Position numbers and translations under genes: made by a program. The notes beneath the pieces were generated by a model. The model was given only the letters and a program-made list of their open reading frames with translations, made no database searches and was not told where the DNA came from. From Paracoccus alcaliphilus (lineage in GTDB: Bacteria; Pseudomonadota; Alphaproteobacteria; Rhodobacterales; Rhodobacteraceae), in contig NZ_CP067126.1 in assembly GCF_028553725.1 (NCBI RefSeq), positions 62,001 through 126,000 of the forward strand: a DNA stretch of 64,000 nt. Direction: 5' to 3'. Positions 42,732 through 53,539 of this stretch are shown here, piece after piece; position 1 is the stretch's first letter; the number at the start of each line of letters is the position of its first letter.

Positions 42732-43895
42732 ATGGATCAGCAGCTGAGGCGCAGACAGCGCGCGCTTTTCGTCTTTTTCTTCCTGCCGGGGGTGGCGCTG
42801 GCATCATGGGTGACCAGAACGCCCGAGATCCGCGACGCCATCGGCGCATCGGTCGCGCAGATGGGGCTGGTGCTGTTCGGCATGTCGATGGGTTCGATGG
42901 CCGGGATCCTTGGTTCGGGCCGGATCGTCAGCCGCTTTGGCACCCGTTTTGCCAGCCTGCTGGGGTTGTGGCTGGTCTTTGTCTCGTTGCTGGCGATCGC
43001 GCTCGGCGTGATCTGGGGCAGCCAGCTGGTCGCGGCGGTCGGGCTGGGGTTCTTCGGCCTTGGCATGGGCGTGGCCGAAATCGGCATCAACCTTGACGCC
43101 TCGCAGGTCGAACGGCTGGTCGGCCGCCCGGTGCTGCATACATTGCATGGCTGTTTCAGCCTTGGCACCCTTTGCGGCGCGCTGGTCGGGCTGTCGCTGA
43201 TCTCGCTGGGGGTGACGGTGCGCACACATATGCTGGTGATGGCGGTGCTGGTCGCGGTGATGATCCTGATCTTTCGCGGCGGCATGGTGGCGGGTTTCGG
43301 CATCGGTTCGGCGCGGCGGGTGGATATGGCCGGGGGCAGGCCGGTCTGGCGCGATCCGCGCGTGCTGCTGATCGGGATGATCGTCTTTGCGATGGCGCTG
43401 GCCGAGGGTTCGGCAAATGACTGGTTGCCGATCGTGATGGTGGACGAGCACGGCTTTTCACAGGCCTCGGGTTCGCTGATCTTCGTGGGTTTCGCGGCGG
43501 CGATGACGGTCGGGCGGTTCGGCGGCGGCTTCTTCCTGCACCGCTTTGGCGCGACGAATGTGATGCGGGTCTGCGCGGCTTTGGGGGCGGCGGGGATCGG
43601 CTATATCGCGCTTGGCTCGACGCCATGGATGGCCGGGGTCGCGGTGGTGATGTGGGGGATCGGTGCCTCGCTTGGCTTTCCGGTGGCGCTGTCCGCCGCA
43701 GGCCGTGGGGGCGAGGGCGCGGTGGCCCGCGTCAAGGCCGTGGCCATCGTCGGATATGTCGCCATGCTGGTCGGCCCGCCGGGTCTGGGCATGGTCGGCG
43801 AGAGCTATGGGCTGAGGGTGGCGCTGTTGATCGTGACGGCGCTGGTCGCGGGTGCGTTCTGCATCGCCCCTGCGGTCGGGCCGGAACGGGACTGA
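42732..43895 (+). CDS. MFS transporter
   Basis: The 387-residue protein has twelve membrane helices: ALFVFFFLPGVALASWVTRT at the start, GSGRIVSRFGTRFASLLGLW (motif A-like) and GGGFFLHRFGATNVMRV in the second half. The pattern resembles the FucP/YbjJ-like group that handles sugars or drugs. ATG 42732 is chosen since the longer frame adds only spacer residues. It lies 90 bases behind the ABC ATPase and may be the last gene of the transport unit; the substrate is unknown. Confidence 0.82.
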   Translation: MDQQLRRRQRALFVFFFLPGVALASWVTRTPEIRDAIGASVAQMGLVLFGMSMGSMAGILGSGRIVSRFGTRFASLLGLWLVFVSLLAIALGVIWGSQLVAAVGLGFFGLGMGVAEIGINLDASQVERLVGRPVLHTLHGCFSLGTLCGALVGLSLISLGVTVRTHMLVMAVLVAVMILIFRGGMVAGFGIGSARRVDMAGGRPVWRDPRVLLIGMIVFAMALAEGSANDWLPIVMVDEHGFSQASGSLIFVGFAAAMTVGRFGGGFFLHRFGATNVMRVCAALGAAGIGYIALGSTPWMAGVAVVMWGIGASLGFPVALSAAGRGGEGAVARVKAVAIVGYVAMLVGPPGLGMVGESYGLRVALLIVTALVAGAFCIAPAVGPERD

Positions 43896-44244
43896 CAGGC
43901 GCGAAAGGCAGTCAGGATCGCCCGGGGGATTCGCGCGGCTGATCTCACAAAACCGAGAGATTGCCCGCAGGTCCTTCGGCCTTTTGCCCCGATTGCGCAG
44001 CCCGGCGGCGATCATCCCCTGGTTATCGTTTCGCCAAACTGCCCGAAATGCGGGCGGGTGTTCCTGCCGCGGGGGATTGCGCGGGAAAACGTCTGCCCTG
44101 GCGGCGCTGTCGTAAAATTGCCGCCTTTCATGGGTGAATGTTTGCCGAGACGATACGCCGATCGAAAAGCGCGGCTTACCCCCTCTTGGTCTTCCCGGAC
44201 AAATCTGCGATGAGGGCGGCGCCAAGAAGAAGGGCCTTCTGACC
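43896..44244. other. cysD upstream region
   Basis: This 349-base gap lies between the MFS gene and cysD. It contains a TAAAAT -10-like box at about 44112-44117 and CGGGCGGG-type repeats near 44050, and presumably the sulfur-responsive promoter of the cys genes. No gene was recognised. Confidence 0.4.
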
Positions 44245-45180
44245 ATGACGACTAACCCTGCAAGCCAGACCGGTATCAGCCGGGCAACCCTGACCCATTT
44301 GCAGCGGCTTGAAGCCGAAAGCATCCATATCATGCGCGAGGTCGTGGCATCGGCCGAGAACCCGGTGATGCTTTACTCGGTCGGCAAGGACTCGGCCTGT
44401 ATGCTGCATCTGGCGAAGAAGGCCTTTTATCCCGCGCCTCCGCCCTTTCCGCTGCTGCATGTCGATACGACGTGGAAATTCCGCGCGATGTATGAATTGC
44501 GCGACCGTGCCGCCGAACAGGCTGGCATGAAGCTGCTGGTCCATCACAACCCCGAGGCGATGGAAAAGGGCATCAACCCCTTCGATCACGGCAGCCTACA
44601 CACCGATATGTGGAAGACCGACGGTCTGAAACAGGCGCTGACGAAATACAATTTCGACGTGGCCTTCGGCGGTGCCCGCCGCGACGAGGAAAAGTCGCGC
44701 GCCAAGGAACGCATCTTTTCCTTCCGCAGCGCCAATCACCACTGGAACCCCAAGGATCAGCGCCCGGAATTGTGGAAGCTGTATAACACCCGCAAGGCCA
44801 AGGGTGAATCGATCCGGGTCTTTCCGCTGTCCAACTGGACCGAACTGGACATCTGGCAATATATCCATCTGGAAAACATCGACATCGTGCCGCTGTATTT
44901 CTCGGAAGAGCGTCCGGTGGTCGAACGCGACGGGCTGCTGATCATGGTCGATGACGACCGGATGCCGCTGCGCGAGGGTGAACAGCCGATGATGAAATCG
45001 GTGCGTTTCCGCACGCTTGGCTGCTATCCGCTGACCGGCGCGGTGGAATCCACCGCCAGAACGCTGCCCGAAGTCATTCAGGAAATGCTGCTGACCACGA
45101 CCTCGGAACGTCAGGGCAGGGCGATCGACCACGATCAGTCCGCCTCGATGGAGAAAAAGAAGCAAGAGGGGTATTTCTGA
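44245..45180 (+). CDS. cysD: Sulfate adenylyltransferase subunit 2
   Basis: The 311-residue protein is the catalytic small subunit of ATP sulfurylase, making adenosine 5'-phosphosulfate from sulfate and ATP. It has the PP-loop [40 protein letters not shown] and [16 protein letters not shown], ending QEGYF as in its homologues. ATG 44245 follows AGAAGG and gives the normal length of about 300. Its stop overlaps the cysNC start (TGATG), so both subunits are made together. Confidence 0.95.
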   Translation: MTTNPASQTGISRATLTHLQRLEAESIHIMREVVASAENPVMLYSVGKDSACMLHLAKKAFYPAPPPFPLLHVDTTWKFRAMYELRDRAAEQAGMKLLVHHNPEAMEKGINPFDHGSLHTDMWKTDGLKQALTKYNFDVAFGGARRDEEKSRAKERIFSFRSANHHWNPKDQRPELWKLYNTRKAKGESIRVFPLSNWTELDIWQYIHLENIDIVPLYFSEERPVVERDGLLIMVDDDRMPLREGEQPMMKSVRFRTLGCYPLTGAVESTARTLPEVIQEMLLTTTSERQGRAIDHDQSASMEKKKQEGYF

Positions 45181-47108
45181 TGTCCGCCGACACCCACATC
45201 GCCGAAGGCAACGACCCCGTTTACGTCACCGATGCGCTGATCGCCGAGGATATCGACGCCTATCTGGAAAAGCACCAGCACAAGACCATGCTGCGCTTCA
45301 TCACCTGCGGATCGGTCGATGACGGCAAATCGACGCTGATCGGGCGGCTGCTCTATGACAGCAAGATGATCTTCGAGGATCAGCTGGCCAGTCTGGAAAA
45401 CGACAGCAAGAGCGTCGGCACCCAGGGCGGAGAGATCGACTTTGCGCTGCTGGTGGACGGTCTGGCAGCGGAACGCGAGCAGGGCATCACCATCGACGTG
45501 GCCTATCGCTTTTTCGCCACCGACAAGCGGAAATTCATCGTCGCCGACACGCCGGGCCATGAACAATACACCCGCAACATGGTCACCGGCGCCTCGACCG
45601 CCGATCTGGCGGTGATCCTGATCGACGCGCGCCAGGGCGTGCTGACCCAGACGCGGCGGCATTCCTATCTGGTGAACCTGCTGGGCATCCGCAACGTGGT
45701 GCTGGCGGTCAACAAGATGGATCTGGTCGATTACTCGGCCGAGCGGTTCTATGAGATTGTCAGCGATTACAGCCATTTCGCCAAGCAGATCGGCATGGAC
45801 AGCTTTCTGCCGATCCCGATTTCCGGGCTGAAGGGCGACAATATCGTCGAGAAAAGCCCGCATATGCCGTGGTATCAGGGGCCAACGCTGCTGGGCCATC
45901 TGGAAGAAGCGCCGCTGAGCGATACCGCCATGCAGGATTATGCCTTCCGCATGCCGGTGCAATGGGTGAACCGTCCCAATCTGGATTTCCGCGGCTTTAC
46001 CGGCCAGATCGGCGCCGGCAGCGTGCGTCCGGGCGATCCGATCCGGGTGCTGCCCTCGGGCAAGACCACGCGGGTCAAATCCATCGTCACCCATGACGGC
46101 AATCTGGATCTGGCCGTCGCGGGCCAGTCCATCACCCTGACCTTCGAGGACGAGATCGACTGTTCGCGCGGCGACGTGATCGTGCAGGCCGACGAGCCCT
46201 GCGAGGTCGCCGACCAGTTCGAGGCGACGCTGGTCTGGATGACGGATGCCGAGATGCTGCCGGGCCGCCCCTATCTGCTGAAGCTGGGCACCCAGACCGT
46301 CACCGCCACCGTGACCGAGCCGAAATACGAGGTGAACGTCAACACGCTGGAGCATCTGGCCTCGAAAACACTCGGGCTGAACGCGATCGGGGTGGTGAAC
46401 ATCTCGACCGACCGCTCGATCCCGTTCGAATCCTATGCCACCAACCCGGATCTGGGCGGTTTCATCCTGATCGACCGCATGACCAATGCGACGGTCGCGG
46501 CGGGGATGATCCATTTCGCCCTGCGCCGCAGCCAGAACGTGCATTGGCAGGCCGTCGATGTGGACCGCGATGCCCATGCCGCGCAGAAGAACCAGAAGGC
46601 CCGCGTCGTCTGGTTCACCGGCCTGTCGGGTTCGGGCAAATCGACCATCGCCAATATCGTGGAAAAGAAGCTGCATGCCCTGGGCAAGCACACCTTCCTT
46701 CTGGATGGCGACAATGTGCGTCACGGGCTGAACCGCGATCTGGGCTTTACCGATGCCGACCGGGTGGAAAACATCCGCCGCGTGGGCGAGGTGGCGCGGC
46801 TGATGACCGATGCCGGGCTGATCGTGCTGACCGCCTTCATCTCGCCCTTCCGGTCCGAGCGGCAGATGGTGCGCGATCTGATGGAGAACGGCGATTTCGT
46901 CGAGGTCTATGTGAACACGCCGCTGGATGTCGCAGAAGAGCGCGACGTGAAGGGCCTGTATCGCAAGGCGCGCTCGGGTCAGTTGAAGAACTTCACCGGC
47001 ATCGACAGCCCTTACGAAGAGCCCGAACATGCCGAGGTCGTGGTCAACACGGTCGAGTTGTCGCCGGAAGAGGCGGCCGAGAAGGTGCTGGAATACATTC
47101 TGCGCTGA
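45180..47108 (+). CDS. cysNC: Bifunctional sulfate adenylyltransferase subunit 1/adenylylsulfate kinase
   Basis: The 642-residue protein carries a CysN GTPase (about 35-430) with [34 protein letters not shown] and NKMD. This is followed by a CysC kinase (about 475-640) with [31 protein letters not shown] and the FISPFRSER lid. The first part drives ATP sulfurylase by GTP hydrolysis, the second phosphorylates APS to PAPS. This fusion (also NodQ) is common in alphaproteobacteria. A stem-loop closes the unit. Confidence 0.95.
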   Translation: MSADTHIAEGNDPVYVTDALIAEDIDAYLEKHQHKTMLRFITCGSVDDGKSTLIGRLLYDSKMIFEDQLASLENDSKSVGTQGGEIDFALLVDGLAAEREQGITIDVAYRFFATDKRKFIVADTPGHEQYTRNMVTGASTADLAVILIDARQGVLTQTRRHSYLVNLLGIRNVVLAVNKMDLVDYSAERFYEIVSDYSHFAKQIGMDSFLPIPISGLKGDNIVEKSPHMPWYQGPTLLGHLEEAPLSDTAMQDYAFRMPVQWVNRPNLDFRGFTGQIGAGSVRPGDPIRVLPSGKTTRVKSIVTHDGNLDLAVAGQSITLTFEDEIDCSRGDVIVQADEPCEVADQFEATLVWMTDAEMLPGRPYLLKLGTQTVTATVTEPKYEVNVNTLEHLASKTLGLNAIGVVNISTDRSIPFESYATNPDLGGFILIDRMTNATVAAGMIHFALRRSQNVHWQAVDVDRDAHAAQKNQKARVVWFTGLSGSGKSTIANIVEKKLHALGKHTFLLDGDNVRHGLNRDLGFTDADRVENIRRVGEVARLMTDAGLIVLTAFISPFRSERQMVRDLMENGDFVEVYVNTPLDVAEERDVKGLYRKARSGQLKNFTGIDSPYEEPEHAEVVVNTVELSPEEAAEKVLEYILR

Positions 47109-47117
47109 CAGGGTTGC

Positions 47118-47140
47118 GGGCGCGCCGGTCTTGCGCGCCC
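47118..47140 (+). terminator. Stem-loop behind cysNC
   Basis: GGGCGCGC (47118-47125) pairs perfectly with GCGCGCCC (47133-47140) ten bases past the stop. There is no strong T-run behind it. Confidence 0.55.
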
Positions 47141-47313
47141 GAATCGCCCCTGGCGGCCCGCGGCGCCGTTTCAATGATGGCTGGCCCGGGCGGTGATAGG
47201 ATTTTTCCCGTCCCGCGCCCGGATCGGCGAAGTTGCCGGATTTCTGTTTACTTCCCGCCCGCCTCGCTTCATGCCTTCCATTCGGACCTGTCAGGCTGTG
47301 TTGGGGGCATGAG

Positions 47314-48351
47314 ATGAAGGCACTGGTGCTTGAGGAAAAGGGCAAACTGTCGCTGCGGGATTTCGACATTCCGGGCGATCCGGGGCCACGGGATGTCCGC
47401 ATCAAAACCCATACGGTCGGCATCTGCGGCTCTGACGTGCACTACTATACCCACGGCAAGATCGGCCATTTCGTCGTCGATGCGCCGATGGTTCTGGGTC
47501 ACGAGGCGTCGGGCACCGTGCTTGAGGTTGGCGCCGACGTCACCCATCTGAAACCCGGCGATCGCGTCTGCATGGAGCCGGGGATTCCCGATCCGACCTC
47601 TCGGGCGGCAAAGCTGGGGATCTATAACGTCGATCCCGCCGTCAGCTTCTGGGCGACGCCGCCGGTTCACGGCTGTCTGACGCCCGAAGTGATCCACCCC
47701 GCCGCCTTCACCTATAAACTGCCCGATGCGGTGTCATTCGCCGAAGGCGCGATGGTCGAACCCTTTGCCATCGGCATGCAGGCGGCGCTGCGGGCGCGGA
47801 TCCAGCCGGGCGATATCGCCGTGGTGGTGGGCGCCGGTCCCATCGGCATGATGGTGGCGCTGGCGGCGCTGGCGGGCGGTTGCGCCCGGGTGATCGTCGG
47901 CGATCTGGCGCAGCCCAAGCTGGATATCATCAGCCGCTATGATGGCATCGAGGTGGTCAATATCCGCCAGACCCCGCTGGCCGAGGCCGTGGCAAGCGCA
48001 ACCGATGGCTGGGGCTGCGACGTGGTGTTCGAATGTTCCGGCGCGGCGCCCGCGATCCTTGGCATGCATACGCTGGCCCGTCCGGGCGGCGCCATCGTGC
48101 TGGTGGGCATGCCGGTCGATCCGGTGCCGGTGGATATCGTCGGCTTGCAGGCGAAGGAATTGCGGGTCGAGACCGTCTTCCGCTATGCCAATGTCTATGA
48201 CCGCGCCATCGCGCTGATGGGGTCGGGCAAGGTGGATCTGACGCCGCTGATCTCGGCCACGATCCCCTTTGCGGACAGCATCGCGGCCTTCGACCGCGCG
48301 GTCGAGGCGCGCGACACCGATGTGAAACTGCAAATCGCGATGCCGGAATAA
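47314..48351 (+). CDS. Xylitol dehydrogenase (D-xylulose reductase), zinc MDR
   Basis: The 345-residue protein oxidises xylitol, or a similar pentitol, to D-xylulose with NAD. It has the catalytic zinc set [11 protein letters not shown] and LGHEASG, and the cofactor site [17 protein letters not shown]. The usual four structural-zinc cysteines are absent: the loop reads [20 protein letters not shown], as in the Gluconobacter-type xylitol dehydrogenases. ATG 47314 matches the family start ([10 protein letters not shown]). It is 25 bases before xylB, which uses its product. Confidence 0.87.
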   Translation: MKALVLEEKGKLSLRDFDIPGDPGPRDVRIKTHTVGICGSDVHYYTHGKIGHFVVDAPMVLGHEASGTVLEVGADVTHLKPGDRVCMEPGIPDPTSRAAKLGIYNVDPAVSFWATPPVHGCLTPEVIHPAAFTYKLPDAVSFAEGAMVEPFAIGMQAALRARIQPGDIAVVVGAGPIGMMVALAALAGGCARVIVGDLAQPKLDIISRYDGIEVVNIRQTPLAEAVASATDGWGCDVVFECSGAAPAILGMHTLARPGGAIVLVGMPVDPVPVDIVGLQAKELRVETVFRYANVYDRAIALMGSGKVDLTPLISATIPFADSIAAFDRAVEARDTDVKLQIAMPE

Positions 48352-48376
48352 GTCGCGAACTGGGAGGGACAGGCGA

Positions 48377-49822
48377 ATGTATCTGGGGCTGGATATTGGC
48401 ACTTCGGGCATCAAGGCGATGCTGGTGGACGAGGCTTTTGCGACCGTTGGCGTCGCCCATGCGGCTTTGACCGTCAGTCGCCCGCATCCCGGCTGGTCCG
48501 AGCAGGACCCCGCCGAATGGATCAGTGCCGCCGAATCCGTGATCGCCGATCTGCGCCGCGACCATCCGCAGGCGATGGCGGCGCTGAAGGCCATCGGGTT
48601 GTCGGGTCACATGCATGGCGCGACGCTGCTGGATGCGTCCGACAAAGTACTGCGGCCCTGCATCCTGTGGAATGATGGCCGGTCGGGGCCACAATGCGCC
48701 ACGCTGACCGGGGCCGCCGATTTCCACGGCATCGCCGGCAATCTGGTCATGGCGGGCTTTACCGCGCCCAAGCTGCTGTGGGTGTCCGAAAACGAACCCG
48801 ACATCTTTGCGCAGACCGCCAAGGTGCTGCTTCCCAAGGATTATCTGCGACTGTGGCTGACCGGCGAACATGTGGCCGAGATGTCGGATGCGGCGGGTAC
48901 GCTGTGGCTGGACGTGGCCCGGCGCGACTGGTCGGACGATCTGCTGGCGGCGACCGGGCTGACGCGCGACCACATGCCGCGACTGGTCGAGGGCAGCGAT
49001 GTCTCGGGCCATCTGCGCGCCGATCTGGCCGCGCGCTTGGGCGTCCCGGCGGTGCCGGTGGCGGGCGGCGGCGGCGACAATGCCGCGACCGCTTGCGGCA
49101 TGGGGGTGATGCGGCCCGGTACCGGGTTTCTGTCGCTGGGAACCTCGGGCGTGCTGTTTGCCGCCACCGACCGGTATCAGCCCAATACCGGCGATGCCGT
49201 CCACACCTTCTGCCATGCCATCCCCGATACCTGGCATCAGATGGGCGTGATCCTGTCGGCCACCGACAGCCTGACCTGGCTGTCCGAGATCACCGGCCGC
49301 ACCGTTCCCGACCTTGCCGCGATGGTGGATCAGGTGACGGAACCATCGCCGGTCAGCTTTCTGCCCTATCTGTCGGGCGAAAGGACGCCGCTGAACGACC
49401 CGGATGCCACCGCCGCCTTTTACGGGCTGCGCCGCAACACCGGTCTGCCCGATCTGGTGCAGGCGGCGATGGAGGGCGTGGCGATGGCCTTTGCCGATTG
49501 CGTGCGGGCGCTGAGGGCGGCGGGCACCCGGCTGGAGGCCGCCTATGCCGTCGGCGGCGGCGCGCGGTCGCGGGCATGGCTGCAACTGATGGCCTCGGCC
49601 ACCGGGCTGGTGCTGCTGGAGCCCGAGGATGGCGATTTCGGCGCGGCCTTCGGCGCGGCCCGGCTGGCGGCGGCCTGCGCCGAGAACGATATCTCGGACC
49701 GGGTGTTCAGCCAGCCGAAAATCCACGCGGAAATCCACCCCGATGCAAACCTGGGTGCTGCGCTTGCGGAAAAGTATGACCGCAATCATAACGCCTATAC
49801 CCGCCTGCGCCCGCTGGTCTGA
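48377..49822 (+). CDS. xylB: Xylulokinase
   Basis: The 481-residue FGGY kinase phosphorylates D-xylulose to xylulose 5-phosphate for the pentose phosphate pathway. It starts MYLGLDIGTSGIKAMLVDE, has IGLSGHMHGATLLDASDKVL with the substrate-side His-Gly, GGGGDNAATACGMGV, and the C-terminal VGGGARSRAWLQLMA that binds ATP. Length is normal (about 484). It is paired with the xylitol dehydrogenase upstream; the AraC-led transport genes follow after 264 bases. Confidence 0.92.
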   Translation: MYLGLDIGTSGIKAMLVDEAFATVGVAHAALTVSRPHPGWSEQDPAEWISAAESVIADLRRDHPQAMAALKAIGLSGHMHGATLLDASDKVLRPCILWNDGRSGPQCATLTGAADFHGIAGNLVMAGFTAPKLLWVSENEPDIFAQTAKVLLPKDYLRLWLTGEHVAEMSDAAGTLWLDVARRDWSDDLLAATGLTRDHMPRLVEGSDVSGHLRADLAARLGVPAVPVAGGGGDNAATACGMGVMRPGTGFLSLGTSGVLFAATDRYQPNTGDAVHTFCHAIPDTWHQMGVILSATDSLTWLSEITGRTVPDLAAMVDQVTEPSPVSFLPYLSGERTPLNDPDATAAFYGLRRNTGLPDLVQAAMEGVAMAFADCVRALRAAGTRLEAAYAVGGGARSRAWLQLMASATGLVLLEPEDGDFGAAFGAARLAAACAENDISDRVFSQPKIHAEIHPDANLGAALAEKYDRNHNAYTRLRPLV

Positions 49823-50086
49823 GGATCAGCTTGCGGGCCGATCCGCATGATTTTCCCTGCTTTCGTGTGAATTGTCTGCCCCGCACCGCTGCAATGCGGC
49901 GCAGGGTTTCTGCGTGGCGGCGTATCCGTCCGGACCATCGGACTTATCGCTTGTGCATTCCTGACATTTTCCGGTCAAAATAGTATCGGTAATTTATTGG
50001 CCATGATGTGGCCTTGCATGGCCCCTTGGCGTTAGCCTCGTCCAAATGTCTGAGGCGTGCCCGGAGGAGCGGGCACGGGGGAGAGG

Positions 50087-50974
50087 ATGGCAATGCAACC
50101 CGATCTGGAACTGGTCCATATCCGCAAGGGCGAATCCTTCGCCGCGTGGATGCATGGCTATCCGTTCCGCACGGTGCGCTGGCATTATCATCCCGAATAC
50201 GAGATCCATCTGGTCGTGGCGACCTCGGGCAAGTTCTATATCGGCGATTTCGTCGGCGATTTCGGCCCGGGCCAGCTGATCATGACCGGCCCGAACCTGC
50301 CGCAGAACTGGATCAGCGATCTGGCACCGGGCGAGGCCGTACCGCTGCGTTCACTGGTGATCCAGTTCCCCGAGGGTTTTATCGAGGACGCCTGCGAGAC
50401 CATGCCCGAAATGGCCGCGATCCGCCCGCTGCTGGACCGCAGCCGCCGCGGGTTGCTGTTCGACGAGGCGACCAGCCACAGGGTGCGCCCTCTGGTCGAG
50501 CGGCTGATCGAGACGCAGGGCATGATGCGTCTGGCGCTGTTCTGGGAAATCCTTGGCCATCTGGCCGAGGGGCAGCACGAGGTTCTGGCCAGCCTCAGCT
50601 TCGAGCTGGACCTGACCCGCATCAATGACAGCGGCATCAACCGCGCCATCGCCCATCTGAAGGATCACCTGACCGAACAGGTCGAGGAAAGCGAGCTGGC
50701 GCAGATGGTCGGCCAAAGCCAAAGCGCGTTTTCCCGTGCCTTCAAGCGCCATACCGGCACGACGCTGGTGCGATACCGCAACCAGCTGCGCATCGACCTG
50801 GCCTGCCAGATGCTGCTGACCGATCCTGACACGCGGGTTGCCGAAATCTGCTTCGAGGTCGGATTTTCCAACCTGTCCAACTTCAACCGCCACTTCCTGA
50901 ACCTCAAGGGCATGTCGCCGTCGCAGTTCAGGGCCACATTCGCCGCCAACCGGGATCTGGTCATGGCCGAGTGA
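50087..50974 (+). CDS. AraC-family regulator of the pentitol operon
   Basis: The 295-residue protein has an N-terminal cupin-like domain (FRTVRWHYHPEYEIHLVVAT) and a C-terminal AraC domain with two helix-turn-helix units (ESELAQMVGQSQSAFSRAFK; VAEICFEVGFSNLSNFNRHF). ATG 50087 or 50093 may be used; the second lies six bases behind GAGAGG. It probably activates the ABC-pentitol genes that start 97 bases downstream and perhaps xylB. A TGAC...GTCA dyad at about 49964-49978, upstream of it, is a candidate site. Confidence 0.85.
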   Translation: MAMQPDLELVHIRKGESFAAWMHGYPFRTVRWHYHPEYEIHLVVATSGKFYIGDFVGDFGPGQLIMTGPNLPQNWISDLAPGEAVPLRSLVIQFPEGFIEDACETMPEMAAIRPLLDRSRRGLLFDEATSHRVRPLVERLIETQGMMRLALFWEILGHLAEGQHEVLASLSFELDLTRINDSGINRAIAHLKDHLTEQVEESELAQMVGQSQSAFSRAFKRHTGTTLVRYRNQLRIDLACQMLLTDPDTRVAEICFEVGFSNLSNFNRHFLNLKGMSPSQFRATFAANRDLVMAE

Positions 50975-51071
50975 CAGGGCGCCGCCTGCTTTTTCGCCAA
51001 TTCGGACGGCGCACCGTCGTTCCGAGTCATGCGGGCCTTGCCCGCCTCAAGTTCCCGATGGGAGGATCCAG

Positions 51072-51983
51072 ATGACCAATTCCAAACTGCTTTCCGCGTC
51101 TGCGCTGGCGCTTGCGCTGGTTGCCGCACCTGCGCTTGCTCAGGACATGCTGAAGATCGGCATGACGTTTCAGGAAATGAACAACCCCTATTTCGTGTCC
51201 ATGCAAGAGGCCCTGAACGAGGCCGCCGCCGATCTGGGCGCCGATGTGGTGGTGACCGATGCCGGCCATGACGTCGCCAAGCAGATCTCGGATGTCGAGG
51301 ACATGCTGCAACAAGGTATCGACATCCTGCTGCTTAATCCCACCGACAGCGCCGGGATCGAGGCCGCCGTCCACGCCGCCAAGGCGCAGGACGTGATCGT
51401 CGTCGCCGTGGACGCCAATGCGAATGGCCCGGTCGATACCTTCGTCGGTTCCAAGAACCGCGATGCGGGCTATCTGTCGTGCAAATATCTGGCCGAGGCG
51501 CTGGGGGGCGAGGGCGATGTGGCGATCCTCGACGGCATCCCGGTGGTGCCGATCCTGCAACGTGTCGAGGGCTGCAAGGCCGCGCTGGAGGAATTCGACG
51601 GCATCAATCTGGTCACCACCCAGAACGGGCGTCAGGACCGCTCGGTCGCGCTTGGCGTGGTCGAGAACATGATCCAGTCGCATGCGAACCTTGCCGGGAT
51701 CTTCTCGGTCAATGACGGCGGCGCGATGGGTGCGCTGGCCGCCATTCAGGGCTCGGGCCGCGACATCAAGCTGACCTCGGTCGATGGCGCGCCCGAGGCG
51801 GTGCAGGCCATCGCCGACGGCGGCCCCTTCATCGAAACCACGGCGCAATTCCCGCGCGATCAGGTTCGCGTCGGTCTGGCGCTGGCGCTGGCGCAGAAAT
51901 GGGGCGCGCGCGTCGTTCCCGCCGAAGTGCCGATCGATGTTATGGTGGTCGACAGCGAGAACGCGGCTGACTTCAGCTGGTAA
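51072..51983 (+). CDS. Ribose-type sugar/polyol binding protein (periplasmic)
   Basis: The 303-residue protein has a signal peptide ending APALAQ and the type I periplasmic fold of Rbs[61 protein letters not shown] and [15 protein letters not shown], with ligand-site Asp/Asn/Arg in the usual places. In this operon the ligand is probably a pentitol such as ribitol or xylitol, or an arabitol. A perfect 10-bp hairpin lies seven bases behind its stop. Confidence 0.9.
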   Translation: MTNSKLLSASALALALVAAPALAQDMLKIGMTFQEMNNPYFVSMQEALNEAAADLGADVVVTDAGHDVAKQISDVEDMLQQGIDILLLNPTDSAGIEAAVHAAKAQDVIVVAVDANANGPVDTFVGSKNRDAGYLSCKYLAEALGGEGDVAILDGIPVVPILQRVEGCKAALEEFDGINLVTTQNGRQDRSVALGVVENMIQSHANLAGIFSVNDGGAMGALAAIQGSGRDIKLTSVDGAPEAVQAIADGGPFIETTAQFPRDQVRVGLALALAQKWGARVVPAEVPIDVMVVDSENAADFSW

Positions 51984-51990
51984 TCCCCTT

Positions 51991-52016
51991 GATGCGCCCC
52001 TTCGCCGGGGCGCATC
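51991..52016 (+). promoter_or_regulatory. Hairpin behind the polyol binding-protein gene
   Basis: GATGCGCCCC-TTCGCC-GGGGCGCATC forms a perfect 10-bp stem between the receptor gene and the ATPase gene. It has no T-run, so it likely stabilises the receptor message or partly stops transcription. Confidence 0.7.
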
Positions 52017-52036
52017 GCAACCTGTCAGGAGGCATC

Positions 52037-53539
52037 ATGCTGGAACTGAGCGGGATCAGGAAAAGCTTTGGCCGGATCGAGGTGCTTCACGGCGTCGATC
52101 TGAACGTGCGCGCGGGCGAGGTCCACGCGCTGCTGGGCGAGAACGGCGCGGGCAAATCCACGCTGATGAAGATCCTCTGCGGCATCATCCAGCCCTCGGC
52201 CGGCACGATCCGCATCGACGGGACCGAACGTCAGTTTGCCGATTACGATCAGGCCATCGAGGCCGGGATCGGCATCGTGTTTCAGGAATTCAGCCTGATT
52301 CCGCATCTGGACGCGGTCGAGAACATGTTTCTGGCGCGTGAAATCCGGGGTCCGCTTGGCCTGCTGGACCGCAAGGCCATGCGCAAGCGGGCGGCCGAGA
52401 TCATGGCCCAGCTGGCCATCGATGTACCGCTGGACCGCCCCATCAACCGGCTGTCCGTGGCGCAGCAGCAATTCGTCGAGATCGCCAAGGCGCTGTCGCT
52501 GAATGCACGCATCCTTGTGCTGGACGAACCCACCGCCACGCTGACCCCGACCGAGGTCGAACATCTGTTCAAGGTCATGCGCGAATTGCGCAAGCAGGGC
52601 GTGGCGATCGTTTTCATCTCGCACCATCTGGAAGAGATCTTCCAGATCTGCGACCGCATCACCGTTCTGCGCGACGGCAATTTCATCGCCTCTTGCGCGG
52701 TGTCCGAGGTCGATAACGACCGGCTTGTCGAAATGATGGTCGGCCGCCGGATCGAGGCCAATTTCCCGCCCAAACCCACGCCCGTCCCCGCCGCGCCGCT
52801 GATGATCGAGGTCGAGGAGGTGCAGCTGAAAAAGGGCGGCCCCGTCTCGGGCTTCCAGTTGCGCGCGGGCGAGATTCTGGGTTTTGCCGGGCTGGTCGGA
52901 TCGGGCCGGACGGAAACCGTGCTGGCGATGCTGGGTGCCGGTCCCGCCGCGCGCTGCAAGGTCCGGGTGGATGGCGTCGAAAAGCGCCTGTCCGGTCCCG
53001 ATGACGCGCTGGCCCACGGCATCGGATTGCTGCCCGAAAGCCGCAAGGAGCAGGGGCTGATCACCAGCTTTTCCATCCTTCAGAACATCTCGCTGAACAA
53101 TTACGGCAAATATCGCAAGGGCCACTGGTTCATCGATCTGAAGAAAGAGCGCGTCTCGACCGAGGCCGCGATGGCGCAGGTCCGCGTCAAGGCGCAGGGG
53201 CCGATGGCGCGTGTCGATACGCTGTCGGGCGGCAACCAGCAGAAGGTCGTCATCGCCCGCTGGCTGAATCACCAGATGAAGGTGCTGATCTTTGACGAGC
53301 CGACGCGCGGCATCGATGTCGGCGCCAAGGCGGAAATCTATGGCTTGATGCGCGAATTCACCGCGCAGGGCAACGCCATCATCATGATCTCGTCCGAACT
53401 GCCCGAGGTGATCGGCATGTCCGACCGGGTCTGCGTGTTCCGTTCCGGCGGGATCGTGGCCACGGTCGAAGGCGACGCCATCAATTCCGAAGAGATCATG
53501 ACCCACGCCACGACCGGGAGAGTCGAACATGTCGCATGA
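52037..53539 (+). CDS. Ribose-type ABC ATPase (RbsA-like)
   Basis: The 500-residue protein has two ATPase halves. The first has [32 protein letters not shown] and LDEPTATLT; the second has the degenerate P-loop [15 protein letters not shown] and [15 protein letters not shown] with [12 protein letters not shown]. This is the standard form for class-II sugar importers (RbsA/XylG). ATG 52037 sits behind CAGGAGG. It overlaps the permease gene by 11 bases. Confidence 0.92.
   Translation: MLELSGIRKSFGRIEVLHGVDLNVRAGEVHALLGENGAGKSTLMKILCGIIQPSAGTIRIDGTERQFADYDQAIEAGIGIVFQEFSLIPHLDAVENMFLAREIRGPLGLLDRKAMRKRAAEIMAQLAIDVPLDRPINRLSVAQQQFVEIAKALSLNARILVLDEPTATLTPTEVEHLFKVMRELRKQGVAIVFISHHLEEIFQICDRITVLRDGNFIASCAVSEVDNDRLVEMMVGRRIEANFPPKPTPVPAAPLMIEVEEVQLKKGGPVSGFQLRAGEILGFAGLVGSGRTETVLAMLGAGPAARCKVRVDGVEKRLSGPDDALAHGIGLLPESRKEQGLITSFSILQNISLNNYGKYRKGHWFIDLKKERVSTEAAMAQVRVKAQGPMARVDTLSGGNQQKVVIARWLNHQMKVLIFDEPTRGIDVGAKAEIYGLMREFTAQGNAIIMISSELPEVIGMSDRVCVFRSGGIVATVEGDAINSEEIMTHATTGRVEHVA

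Noticed and set aside
45135..47423. Very long minus-strand frame opposite cysNC
   Set aside because: It is the antisense shadow of a highly conserved gene in GC-rich DNA; residues are rich in His, Arg, Gly and Gln as expected for such shadows.
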